From: Rhizobium altiplani
GTDB lineage: Bacteria; Pseudomonadota; Alphaproteobacteria; Rhizobiales; Rhizobiaceae
Direction: 5' to 3'
Length of the DNA stretch: 64,000 nucleotides
Assembly (NCBI RefSeq): GCF_001542405.1
Contig: NZ_LNCD01000088.1
Location: forward strand, 1 to 64,000
Both the position numbers and the translations under genes were made by a program. This document shows, piece after piece, positions 8,257 to 16,730 of this stretch. The notes beneath the pieces were generated by a model. The model worked only from the letters and a program-made list of their open reading frames with translations. It was not told where the DNA came from and made no database searches. Every line of letters begins with the position of its first letter. Position 1 is the stretch's first letter.

Positions 8257-9966
8257 ATGACCGACCTTCCCGATGACGTTGTCCTGTCCGTCGAAAATCT
8301 CTCGATCGATTTTCGGCTGCGCACCCATATCCTGCACGCCGTCGAAAATGTGAGCTTCCAGCTCAAGCGGGGCCAGACACTTTGCCTCGTTGGTGAAAGC
8401 GGCTCCGGCAAGAGTGTCACCGCCCGCTCGCTGCTGCAGATCGTCGACAGCCCCGGACGCGTGGTCGGCGGCCGGATCCTGCTTCGCAATGGCAGCGCCG
8501 TCACCGATATCGCGACGCTTTCACCTGGCAGCAGCGCCATGCGGGCAATTCGCGGCCGACGCATCGGCCTGATCTTCCAGGAGCCGATGAGTTCCCTGTC
8601 ACCGGTCCACACCATCGGCTCGCAGATCGTCGAAGCCGTACGCCTGCACAGCAACCTCGACAAGGCGGCGGCGCGCGCCCGTACAGTCGAACTGCTGCGG
8701 CAGGTCGAAATCCCGAATCCCGAAAAGATGGCCGATCGCTATACGTTTGAATTCTCGGGCGGCATGCGCCAGCGCGCCATGATCGCCATGGCACTTGCCG
8801 GCAATCCCGATATCCTGATCGCCGACGAGCCGACGACGGCGCTCGACGTCACGACCCAGGCTGAAATCCTCGATCTCATCAAGCGCCTGCAGGTGGAGCG
8901 TGGCATGGCGATGCTGCTTATCACCCATGACATGGGCGTGGTCGCCGAAGTCGCCGACGAGGTCGCTGTCATGCGTTTCGGACAGATTGTCGAGCGCGGC
9001 CCGGTCGACCCGATCTACCACGCGGCGGAACATCCCTATACGCGCCAGCTCCTCGCCTCGACAGTCAAGCTCACCCATCACGTCGAAGAAAGGTCGCCGG
9101 CAATCGCGCTGTCGGCTGAGGCGCCGAAGCCGGTCCTTTCGGTGCGCAATCTCGGCAAGACCTTCGGCTGGCACGGCAACGCCAACACGCTGCGTGCCGT
9201 CGACGACGTCAATTTCGATCTCTATCCCGGCGAAAATCTCGGCATTGTCGGCGAAAGCGGCTCCGGCAAGACAACGCTCGGCCGGCTCATCCTGCGCACT
9301 GTCGAACCGACCACGGGCAGCGTCATCTACCGCGGCAAGGGCGGAGAGGAGGTCGAGGTCACGAAGCTCGGCAAGAAGGAACTGCGCGGGTTCCATCGCG
9401 AAGTACGGTTGGTCTTCCAGGACCCCTTCGCCTCGCTCAACCCGCGCATGACGGTAAAGGAGGTGATCGGCGATCCCCTCATCGTCAACGGGCTTGCCAA
9501 GGGCAAGGCGCTGGAACAACGGGTCGCCGAGCTCATGCGGCTCGTCGGTCTCGATCCATTGGGCATGGAGCGCTATCCGCATGCGTTCTCCGGCGGTCAG
9601 CGGCAGCGTATCGGCATTGCCCGCGCACTGGCGCTCGATCCGCGCATCATCATCGCCGACGAGGCGACATCGGCGCTCGATGTCTCCATCCGCAGCCAGA
9701 TCCTCGATCTGCTGCTCGATATCCGCCAGCGCCTGAATCTCAGCTTCATCTTCATCTCGCACGACATTTCCGTGGTTCGCTACTTCTGCGACCGCGTCGC
9801 CGTCATGCATCGTGGCAGGATTGTCGAACTCGGCGAAGCCGAGCAGATTTGCACCGCTCCGCGGGAAGCCTACACCAAGAGCCTCATCTCCGCCGTTCCC
9901 AATCCCGATCCACGCGACAAGCGCATGTTGCACCGGCATCGTTTCATCGCGCCTGCCAATGCATAA
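8257..9966 (+). CDS. ABC transporter ATP-binding protein, DppD-DppF fusion
   Basis: 569-residue cytoplasmic ATPase carrying both nucleotide-binding domains of a family 5 importer in one chain. NBD1: Walker A GESGSGKSVT, signature FSGGMRQRAM, Walker B ILIADEPTTALD. NBD2: Walker A GESGSGKTTLG, signature FSGGQRQRIG, Walker B IIIADEATSALD. Each half also has the oligopeptide-type C-terminal extension (HPYTRQLLAS and REAYTKSLISAV regions). GAGGAGG lies 7-8 bases before the ATG. With the two permeases and the receptor this makes a complete importer. Confidence 0.95.
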   Translation: MTDLPDDVVLSVENLSIDFRLRTHILHAVENVSFQLKRGQTLCLVGESGSGKSVTARSLLQIVDSPGRVVGGRILLRNGSAVTDIATLSPGSSAMRAIRGRRIGLIFQEPMSSLSPVHTIGSQIVEAVRLHSNLDKAAARARTVELLRQVEIPNPEKMADRYTFEFSGGMRQRAMIAMALAGNPDILIADEPTTALDVTTQAEILDLIKRLQVERGMAMLLITHDMGVVAEVADEVAVMRFGQIVERGPVDPIYHAAEHPYTRQLLASTVKLTHHVEERSPAIALSAEAPKPVLSVRNLGKTFGWHGNANTLRAVDDVNFDLYPGENLGIVGESGSGKTTLGRLILRTVEPTTGSVIYRGKGGEEVEVTKLGKKELRGFHREVRLVFQDPFASLNPRMTVKEVIGDPLIVNGLAKGKALEQRVAELMRLVGLDPLGMERYPHAFSGGQRQRIGIARALALDPRIIIADEATSALDVSIRSQILDLLLDIRQRLNLSFIFISHDISVVRYFCDRVAVMHRGRIVELGEAEQICTAPREAYTKSLISAVPNPDPRDKRMLHRHRFIAPANA

Positions 9967-9976
9967 GGACCTTCCA

Positions 9977-10756
9977 GTGCCGAAATTCTCCGCCAATCTC
10001 TCCTTTCTTTACCAGGAGCTTCCCTTCCTCGACCGCTTTGCCGCCGCCGAAAAAGACGGCTTCTGCGCGCTCGAATATCTCGGTCCCTACGCCGAGCCGA
10101 AGGAGAAGGTAGCAGACGCCCTGAAGGCAAGCGGTCTGAAGCAGGCGCTCTTCAACGTGCCCTCCGGCGACTGGGCTGGCGGCGAGCGCGGCATTGCCTG
10201 CCTGCCTGATCGCATCGACGAATTCCGCCACGGCGTCACGCTCGCACTTGATTATGCCAAGGCCCTCGACTGCCCGCAGGTCAACGTCATCTCCGGTCTC
10301 GCGCCGAAGGGCGCCGATCCCCAAGTGCTGGAGAAGGTTCTGGTCGACAATCTGAAATATGCTGCCGCACGCGCCGCCGATGCCGGCGTGAAGCTGCTGA
10401 TCGAGCCGATCAACCTGCGCGACATTCCCGGCTTCTTCCTGTCGACGACGGAACATGCCGAACGGATCCTCGACAAGGTCGGCTCCGAAAATCTCTACAT
10501 CCAGTACGATTTCTACCACATGCAGATCATGCAGGGTGACCTGATCCCGACCTTCACGCGGCTGCGCGACAGGATCGCGCATGTCCAGATCGCCGACAAT
10601 CCCGGCCGCAATGAACCGGGCAGCGGGGAGATCAACTACCGTTTCATCTTCTCCGAACTCGACCGCCTTGGCTACGACGGCTGGGTCGGCTGCGAATACA
10701 AGCCGAAGGCCGGCACCAGCGAAGGTCTCGGCTGGATGAAACCCTACCTCGAGTGA
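9977..10756 (+). CDS. hyi: hydroxypyruvate isomerase family protein (xylose isomerase-like TIM barrel)
   Basis: Sugar-isomerase-like TIM barrel of 259 residues, matching the usual length for Hyi, which interconverts hydroxypyruvate and tartronate semialdehyde. Family landmarks are the start PKFSANLSFLYQELPFLDRF, LLIEPINLRDIPGFFLSTTE with a metal-binding Glu, the YIQYDFYHMQIMQGDL strand, and QIADNPGRNEPGSGEINY. A GTG at 9977 preceded by AAGGA is the best start; an ATG at 9959 overlaps the previous gene. The next gene is a tartronate semialdehyde reductase, which supports this role. The related 2-oxo-tetronate isomerase (OtnI) is an alternative, but no OtnK kinase is present. Confidence 0.8.
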   Translation: MPKFSANLSFLYQELPFLDRFAAAEKDGFCALEYLGPYAEPKEKVADALKASGLKQALFNVPSGDWAGGERGIACLPDRIDEFRHGVTLALDYAKALDCPQVNVISGLAPKGADPQVLEKVLVDNLKYAAARAADAGVKLLIEPINLRDIPGFFLSTTEHAERILDKVGSENLYIQYDFYHMQIMQGDLIPTFTRLRDRIAHVQIADNPGRNEPGSGEINYRFIFSELDRLGYDGWVGCEYKPKAGTSEGLGWMKPYLE

Positions 10757-10773
10757 GCCGAAGTGGAGATGAT

Positions 10774-11649
10774 ATGAATATCGGATTTATCGGACTGGGT
10801 GTCATGGGCCGCCCGATGGCGGAGCACCTGATCGATGCCGGCCATACTCTGCATCTGAGCCGGGTGAAGGAAAACTCCCAAAAGCTCGTCGCCAGGGGTG
10901 GCAAGTCCGCAGCCAGCGCAAAGGCGGTAGCGGAAGCCTCCGACATCGTCATCCTCATGCTGCCGGATACGCCCGATGTTGAGGCGGTGCTTTTCGGTCC
11001 GGACGGCGTGGCATCCGGCCTGACCGAGGGCAAACTCGTCATCGACATGAGCTCGATCTCGCCGGTGGCCACCAAGGCTTTTGCCCGTCGCATCGAGGCA
11101 CTCGGTTGCGACTATCTCGATGCGCCCGTCTCCGGCGGCGAAGTCGGCGCCAAGGCCGCCTCCCTGACGATCATGGTCGGCGGTCAGCAGCATGTCTTCG
11201 AGCGCGCTCGACCGCTGTTCGAGAAGATGGGCAAGAATATCACATTGATCGGTGGTGTCGGCGATGGCCAGACGGCCAAGGTCGCCAACCAGATCATCGT
11301 CGGGCTGACAATCGAGGCGGTTGCTGAAGCCCTTCTCTTTGCCCGGTCCGCCGGTGCCGATCCGGCCAAGGTTCGCTCTGCTCTGATGGGCGGCTTTGCT
11401 TCCTCACGTATCCTCGAGGTACATGGCGAACGCATGGTCACGGAAGCCTTCGAACCGGGGTTCCGCATCCGTCTGCACCGCAAGGACATGACACTGGCCG
11501 TCGATGCTGCCCGTGCCCTTGACCTCTCGCTACCCAACACCGCTGCAACGCAGCAGCTGATGAACGCCGCGATTGCCAATGGCGACGGCGAGCGTGACCA
11601 TTCCGCCCTCATCCGAACGCTGGATCTTCTTGCCGGAGGTCCGCGCTAA
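10774..11649 (+). CDS. garR: 2-hydroxy-3-oxopropionate (tartronate semialdehyde) reductase family dehydrogenase
   Basis: NAD(P)-dependent beta-hydroxyacid dehydrogenase of 291 residues. It shows the Rossmann start MNIGFIGLGVMGRPMAEHL, the substrate-binding motif DAPVSGGEVGAKAASLTIMVGG, and the catalytic Lys region AKVANQIIVG. Members of this family reduce tartronate semialdehyde to D-glycerate. Placed directly after the isomerase, it would channel hydroxypyruvate or glyoxylate-derived carbon to glycerate. Substrate within the family is uncertain (3-hydroxyisobutyrate and other hydroxyacids are alternatives). Confidence 0.82.
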   Translation: MNIGFIGLGVMGRPMAEHLIDAGHTLHLSRVKENSQKLVARGGKSAASAKAVAEASDIVILMLPDTPDVEAVLFGPDGVASGLTEGKLVIDMSSISPVATKAFARRIEALGCDYLDAPVSGGEVGAKAASLTIMVGGQQHVFERARPLFEKMGKNITLIGGVGDGQTAKVANQIIVGLTIEAVAEALLFARSAGADPAKVRSALMGGFASSRILEVHGERMVTEAFEPGFRIRLHRKDMTLAVDAARALDLSLPNTAATQQLMNAAIANGDGERDHSALIRTLDLLAGGPR

Positions 11650-11670
11650 AGGAACCGCTCAAAACTAACC

Positions 11671-11732
11671 CCGGACATCATCGTCGTTTGCCCTGACCGG
11701 AGGAGGCCTCCGGACGCCGAAGGCATGTCCGG
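11671..11732 (+). terminator. nested intercistronic hairpin before GH42 gene
   Basis: Two nested perfect stems lie in the 106-bp gap before the GH42 gene: an outer CCGGACAT (11671-11678) / ATGTCCGG (11725-11732), and an inner CCGGAGG (11697-11703) / CCTCCGG (11707-11713) with a 3-base loop. There is no T-run, so this is probably an mRNA processing or attenuation structure inside the operon. Confidence 0.45.
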
Positions 11733-11755
11733 ACGTGATCGAAAAGGACAGGACA

Positions 11756-13885
11756 ATGCTCAGAAACGATATCCAGTTCCCTTATGGCGCCGTCTATTTC
11801 CGCAAGTCCAACCCGCCCCCCGAAGATTGGGAGCGCGACTACACGACGGCCCGTGAAGACGGCCTCAATATCTTCCGCCACTGGTTCATGTGGAGCGCGA
11901 TCGAAACCGCACCCGGCATCTACGACTGGGAGGAATACGATCGCCAGATGGACCTTGCCGCAAAGAACGGCATCAAGACGGTCATTGCCGAACTGATCCA
12001 TGCCGTGCCCGACTGGGCGGTGCGCAAATATGCCGATGCTCTTCAGGTCAATGCCGACGGCACGAAACTCGGATCCTACATGGGCGTCTCGGCGGCAACC
12101 GGCGGCTTTTCCAACAATGGCGGCGGCGCGGGCGCCTTGACGCTCAACTGCCCGGAGGTAAAGGAAGCGGCTGGTAAATTCCTGACGGCGCTTGCCTCCC
12201 GCTACAAGGATCATCCAGCGATCTACGGCTACGATGTCTGGAACGAGTGCAACTATTCCGCCGAAGTCGATTACAGTTCCTACGCCAAGGCTGCCTTCCG
12301 CATCTGGCTGGAGAAGAAATATGGCAGCCTGAAAGTGCTGGCGAAGGCCTGGAATCGCTACAGCTATGCCGATTGGGCGGATATCGAGCCGCCGGCTCAT
12401 ATGGCGCCCTACCCCGAATGTGTCGACTGGCTGCAGTTCAAGCGCGACAATTTCTACGACCAGATGCAGTGGCGCATCGACACCATCCGCGCCGTCGACC
12501 AAAAGAACGTCATCGCCGCCCACGGCATCTCCGGCTCGATCCCCAACATGGCGTCGAACGGCTGCGACGACTGGCTTGCCGCCTCCAAGGTCGAGGTCTA
12601 CGGCTTCACCTGGATCCAGGCGCGCAAGGGCACTGAGCCCTGGAAGACCTGGTACGGTGTTGACATCAATCGGGCCGCGGCCCGTGGCAAGCCCTTCTGG
12701 CACGCCGAGCGTCAGGGCGGGCCGCTCTGGCTGCAGCCCCAGGTGATCGGCCGCGACAAGGAGGACGGCCGCGTTGCCGAGCCCGAGGATATCCGCATCT
12801 GGAGCATGACCTCGCTTGCCGGAGGCGCGCGCGGCGTGCTCAACCTGCGTTGGCGCCCACTGCTCGACGGCCCGCTGTTCGGCGCCTTCGGCGCCTATGG
12901 CATGGATGGTTCGCGCACGTCCCGCTCGGACATGCAAAGCGCCATGGCAAAATGGGCGAACGACCCGGCGCGGGCCGCCCTCTGGGAAGCCAAGCCTATA
13001 CGCGGCGAGATCGGCATCCTCGTCGTGCGCGAGACCCAGGAATGGGATTATCTGCTGAATTACGACCGCAAGGAAAAGCCCTATCCGGAGGCGATGTGGG
13101 GCGCCTATCGCGCCTTCCTCGACAGCGGACTCCAGCCGGACTGGGTACACATCGACGATATCGACGCCCATGATTTCCTCTATTTCCCCTACCCCATCAT
13201 GTTCACCGCGAAACAGGCGGAGCAACTGAGAGCCTGGGTGGAAAAAGGGGGTACGCTGATCGCCGAGGCGTGTCCCGGTTATTTTGGCGATCGCGGTCGT
13301 GTGGGCACCGTGCAACCGAACCTTGGCCTCGACGCGGTCTTCGGTGTGCATGAGGAAACGGTCGAGTTCATGCCCGATATCGGGGACCGCATCCATTTCG
13401 ACTTGGACGGCCTTCCGGTAGACGGCGGCGGCCTCCTGCAATCCTACGGCCTGACCGGCGGGACCGGCCGCGGCCGTTTCACGGACGGCCGCCTTGCCAT
13501 CGTCGAGAACAGATATGGCAAGGGCCGTACGCTTCTGATCGGTACCAATCCCTCGGTCGCCTATTACCGCACCGACGGAAGGAAGAACGGCGCATTCTTC
13601 GCCGCCCTGCTGGCCTGGAGCGGCCGCGCGAAGCACGTGACACTCGATAACAGCAATCTTTTTGCCAGAGTACACACGGGTGAGAAAGGCAGCTTCCTCT
13701 GGCTGGTCAATCCAACACGGACATCTCAGTCAACGAAAGTGAAGCTCGCCGAAGGCCTGGGCCAGCCCGACTTCGCCGGACCTGTCTGGCCGGTCGACCA
13801 TATCCATGGTGACGGCAATATCGAGGTGTCGGCTCGCGACGTGTTGATCCTCCCTCTCCGTCCGAAGTCCGTTTCGCAATGGTAG
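11756..13885 (+). CDS. GH42 beta-galactosidase
   Basis: 709-residue glycoside hydrolase family 42 protein without a signal peptide, so it acts on imported beta-galactosides. Domain A is a TIM barrel beginning YFRKSNPPPEDWERDYTTAREDGLN. The acid/base Glu is in YDVWNECNYS (~residue 165) and the nucleophile Glu is in PFWHAERQGG (~residue 320). A trimerisation domain with WVEKGGTLIAEACPGYFGDRG and a small C-terminal beta domain follow. It closes the operon opened by the receptor gene. Start ATG at 11756 follows an AAGGACAGGA ribosome site. Confidence 0.9.
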   Translation: MLRNDIQFPYGAVYFRKSNPPPEDWERDYTTAREDGLNIFRHWFMWSAIETAPGIYDWEEYDRQMDLAAKNGIKTVIAELIHAVPDWAVRKYADALQVNADGTKLGSYMGVSAATGGFSNNGGGAGALTLNCPEVKEAAGKFLTALASRYKDHPAIYGYDVWNECNYSAEVDYSSYAKAAFRIWLEKKYGSLKVLAKAWNRYSYADWADIEPPAHMAPYPECVDWLQFKRDNFYDQMQWRIDTIRAVDQKNVIAAHGISGSIPNMASNGCDDWLAASKVEVYGFTWIQARKGTEPWKTWYGVDINRAAARGKPFWHAERQGGPLWLQPQVIGRDKEDGRVAEPEDIRIWSMTSLAGGARGVLNLRWRPLLDGPLFGAFGAYGMDGSRTSRSDMQSAMAKWANDPARAALWEAKPIRGEIGILVVRETQEWDYLLNYDRKEKPYPEAMWGAYRAFLDSGLQPDWVHIDDIDAHDFLYFPYPIMFTAKQAEQLRAWVEKGGTLIAEACPGYFGDRGRVGTVQPNLGLDAVFGVHEETVEFMPDIGDRIHFDLDGLPVDGGGLLQSYGLTGGTGRGRFTDGRLAIVENRYGKGRTLLIGTNPSVAYYRTDGRKNGAFFAALLAWSGRAKHVTLDNSNLFARVHTGEKGSFLWLVNPTRTSQSTKVKLAEGLGQPDFAGPVWPVDHIHGDGNIEVSARDVLILPLRPKSVSQW

Positions 13886-14042
13886 CCGGGTCGTTGGCTA
13901 CCGCGGGTCGGCCAGCAGTTCGAGGAAGTCGCAGGGTGGGCCTGTTGTAAATCGGCCCATGACGATCTTGCCCCGCGTCCTTTCGCTGGTCGGAAGGACG
14001 CGCCGGTGCCCTATCGAACATCGGCGCGATCGCCGTCCTTCT

Positions 14043-14834
14043 CTATGACCTGTAGTCTGGCGCCGTGACATCAAGCCTGCGCTTGAGGCTTTCCAGGTGC
14101 AGGCGGGCGCTTTCTGGGTCGCCTTCCCGCATCTGCCTTGCAGTGGCAGCGGCAATTTCCGGCTTTACCGGCAGCAAGGGTCGTCCTGTGCTCATGGCCT
14201 TCAACTGAGCCTCCGCCGCCCGCTCGAGATAATAGAGATCGTCCCAGGCCTCCGCGATGTTGGGCGCGCAGACCATGACGCCATGGTTCTTCATAAAGAG
14301 AATATCCTTGTCACCAAGAACGGTCGCCAGACGATCGCCTTCCCGCTCATCGAGCGCAAGACCGTGATAGTCCGTGTCAACCGCGGTGCGTCCATAGAAC
14401 TTCAACGCGGTCTGTCCGGCCCAGACAAGCGGTTCCCCTTCGATCATGCTGAGCGCCGTCGCATTCGGCATATGGGTGTGAAATGCCGCGCCAATGCGCG
14501 GCGCCATCTTGTGCAGGCGGGCATGAATGAAGAAGGCCGTTGCCTCCGGTTCACCATCGCCGGACAGCACATTGCCGTCGAAATCACAAATCAGCAGTCT
14601 GGAGGCCGTTGCCTCCTCGAAGGCCCAGCCGAGCCGGTTGACAAGAAAGAGGTCGGCATGTCCCGGCACGAGAGCCGAGAAATGATTGCATATCCCCTCT
14701 TCGAGGCCATGCCGTGCGGCTGCCCTCAGACAGGCGGCCAAATCCACACGCGCCTGCCATACCTCCTGGGCGTCGAGGTCGGTGTTTCGCAGTATTGCCG
14801 GTGCCGACTGTCCGCGCTTGAGTTCATGGGCCAT
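14043..14834 (-). CDS. class II aldolase/adducin family protein
   Basis: 263-residue zinc-dependent aldolase-fold protein. Family hallmarks: NHFSALVPG near residue 45, the metal-binding pair AAFHTHMPNATALS, the KFYGRTAVDTDYHGLAL segment, and KNHGVMVCAPNIAEAWDDLYYLERA with the third His. Substrate is unknown; this branch includes sugar-phosphate aldolases and decarboxylases as well as proteins tied to hydroxy-acid breakdown. AAGGAG precedes the ATG. It is co-directional with the HAD gene immediately upstream (28-bp gap) and the pair diverges from a LysR regulator. Confidence 0.85.
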   Translation of the reverse strand: MAHELKRGQSAPAILRNTDLDAQEVWQARVDLAACLRAAARHGLEEGICNHFSALVPGHADLFLVNRLGWAFEEATASRLLICDFDGNVLSGDGEPEATAFFIHARLHKMAPRIGAAFHTHMPNATALSMIEGEPLVWAGQTALKFYGRTAVDTDYHGLALDEREGDRLATVLGDKDILFMKNHGVMVCAPNIAEAWDDLYYLERAAEAQLKAMSTGRPLLPVKPEIAAATARQMREGDPESARLHLESLKRRLDVTAPDYRS

Positions 14835-14862
14835 GACAAAATCTCCTTAAAAACAATTGGCC

Positions 14863-15567
14863 CTATTCCATCCAGCCTGCGGCGGAAAGCAAGTCGGGAA
14901 GCTCGTCAAGTCGGGCAATAATTGCGTCCGGCGCGTAGTCGGCAAGCGGCTTGCGGCCGGTTCCGCGGTCGACCCATACCGTTTTGAAGCCAAGCTCCCT
15001 CGCCGCAGCGAGATCGAGATGAGGGCTTGCACAAACATGAACCAGTTGTTCCTTTTCGACGCCAAGCTCTTGCCAGGCATATTGGAATATCTGTCTTGTC
15101 GGCTTGTAGGCTCCGGCCTGCTCTGCCGTGATCACCCGATCGACCCAACCGCCGAGTTGCGCAACATTTCCGGCTATGATCGCATCGTCCGTATTGGAGA
15201 TAATGGCAAGTTTGAACCCCGCCGCCTTCAGTCTGGCCAATGTCTCAACCACCTCCGGAAAAGGCGGCATGCGGCTGATGGATGAGGTGAGAAGATCCGC
15301 GTCGCCGGGCGATACCTCGAGGGCGAATTCCTTCATCGCCAGCGCAAGAGCGGTTGCGCTTACATCCTGGAACGAACGGTGTGGACGCTCCGCCTCGAGC
15401 CGATGCTCGTGCCGGTCGTACACGGCAATGAAAACATCCCGGTCGATCGATCGCCTATTTCCTGCGAGGATCCTGTCCATTGCCGCAAGCAAGCCTTCGT
15501 CCCACTGGATGAGGGTGCCATAGCAATCGAAGGTCAGCCATTTCGGGTGCGGTCCTGAAAGTGTCAT
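14863..15567 (-). CDS. haloacid dehalogenase type II / HAD-superfamily hydrolase
   Basis: 234-residue HAD hydrolase. Motif I is LTFDCYGTLIQWDEG with the nucleophilic Asp near residue 13, motif II is LAIISNTDDAII, the Lys region is TAEQAGAYKPTRQIFQYA, and CASPHLDLAAARELGFKTVWVDRG matches the L-2-haloacid dehalogenase subgroup. ATG at 15567 has CAGGAGA upstream; an ATG at 15603 is too long for the family. It forms a two-gene operon with the class II aldolase. Real substrates may be phosphorylated hydroxy acids rather than haloacids. Confidence 0.82.
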   Translation of the reverse strand: MTLSGPHPKWLTFDCYGTLIQWDEGLLAAMDRILAGNRRSIDRDVFIAVYDRHEHRLEAERPHRSFQDVSATALALAMKEFALEVSPGDADLLTSSISRMPPFPEVVETLARLKAAGFKLAIISNTDDAIIAGNVAQLGGWVDRVITAEQAGAYKPTRQIFQYAWQELGVEKEQLVHVCASPHLDLAAARELGFKTVWVDRGTGRKPLADYAPDAIIARLDELPDLLSAAGWME

Positions 15568-15657
15568 CTCGGTCTCCTGATTGTTTCCAGGCAGGATTGA
15601 CATCGGGCGCCATGATTTGGAAATTAAATGTCACCATGTTTATTATTGGAAACGCAA

Positions 15658-16557
15658 ATGAGCTTCGGTTTCGACCTCGACCTTCTGCGCACTTTTACCG
15701 CCGTCGTCGAGACAGGCGGGTTTACACGGGCGGCTGAGCGCGTTCACCTCACGCAATCAACGATCAGCCAGCAGGTCAAGAAGCTCGAGACCAATCTTGG
15801 ACGCACGCTTCTCATCCGCGACCGCGCCTCGGGCCGTGTGCGAACGACAGAGGAGGGTGAACTGCTGATGAGCTACGCCCGGCGGATACTGTCGATCTTG
15901 GCGGAGGCAGACGAAGCTCTGGGCCGCTCGGTCCCGGTTCCGAAGACCGTGCGGCTCGGCGTTCCGGAAGACTTTGCCGGGCGGCGGATGATTGACCTGC
16001 TCTCCGGCTTTGCGCGGACCACTTCACATACGAGGCTCGATACGATCAGCGGCTGGAGCGTCGAGTTGCGAAGGCTTCTTCAAGCGGGAGAGCTCGATCT
16101 AGCCCTAATCAAGCGCGAGCCGGGCGATGGCAGCTGTATTGCCAAGTGGGAGGAACCGCTGAGTTGGGTGGGTAGCCGAACCCTTTCCGGCGGGACCGAT
16201 CCGATCCCGCTCGCGGTGTTTCCACCCGGGTGCATCTATCGCGAACGGGCCATCCGGGCGATCGAGGAAAGTGGAAGACGTTGGCGTATCGCCTATTCGA
16301 GCCAAGGCCTGATGGGAGTTCAGGCGGCGGTTGCATCCGGGCTTGGCATCAGCTTGCTTCCCGTCGATGCAATACTGCCCGAGCATCAGCCGTTGAATGA
16401 TGCTGACGGTTTTGCGCAGGAACCGGCGTCCGAGCTTGCGCTAATCGCGGCCACAAGGAAGCTGGAACCTGCGGTCAGGGAGACGGCCGATTTTCTGATA
16501 GCGAACCTGACCGCGCTGAGGCGAAGCACCAAAACGCCGATCGCCCGCGTGAACTGA
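15658..16557 (+). CDS. LysR-family transcriptional regulator
   Basis: 299-residue LTTR with a standard N-terminal winged HTH (DLDLLRTFTAVVETGGFTRA, then VHLTQSTISQQVKKLETNLG) and a C-terminal periplasmic-binding-like effector domain (VRLGVPEDFAGRRMIDLLSG, ALIKREPGDG, VQAAVASGLGISLLPV). It is divergent from the HAD/aldolase pair with a 90-bp shared promoter gap, so it most likely controls that pair. ATG at 15658 gives the usual start, ten residues downstream of a longer in-frame start. Confidence 0.92.
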   Translation: MSFGFDLDLLRTFTAVVETGGFTRAAERVHLTQSTISQQVKKLETNLGRTLLIRDRASGRVRTTEEGELLMSYARRILSILAEADEALGRSVPVPKTVRLGVPEDFAGRRMIDLLSGFARTTSHTRLDTISGWSVELRRLLQAGELDLALIKREPGDGSCIAKWEEPLSWVGSRTLSGGTDPIPLAVFPPGCIYRERAIRAIEESGRRWRIAYSSQGLMGVQAAVASGLGISLLPVDAILPEHQPLNDADGFAQEPASELALIAATRKLEPAVRETADFLIANLTALRRSTKTPIARVN

Positions 16558-16730
16558 TTTCGGCCCTGATTGCTGCGAGCACACACAAGGCCGTTTCGCT
16601 CTGACCAAAATCTGGCCCACCGTCGGGAAAAACGAAACCCTATAAGACCTGGCGATACCGGCAAAGACGGGATCGAACACCGGCCACCGGCAACGTCGAA
16701 CTTTGCTGCGCAGGATCGAAGAGGTTTCAA

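Noticed and set aside
11678..13675. 665-codon minus-strand frame opposite GH42
   Set aside because: The plus-strand frame holds the GH42 catalytic motifs; the antisense product has none.
13886..14042. Short minus-strand frames in the gap between GH42 and the class II aldolase
   Set aside because: Overlap the neighbours in other frames, no ribosome site and no recognisable product.
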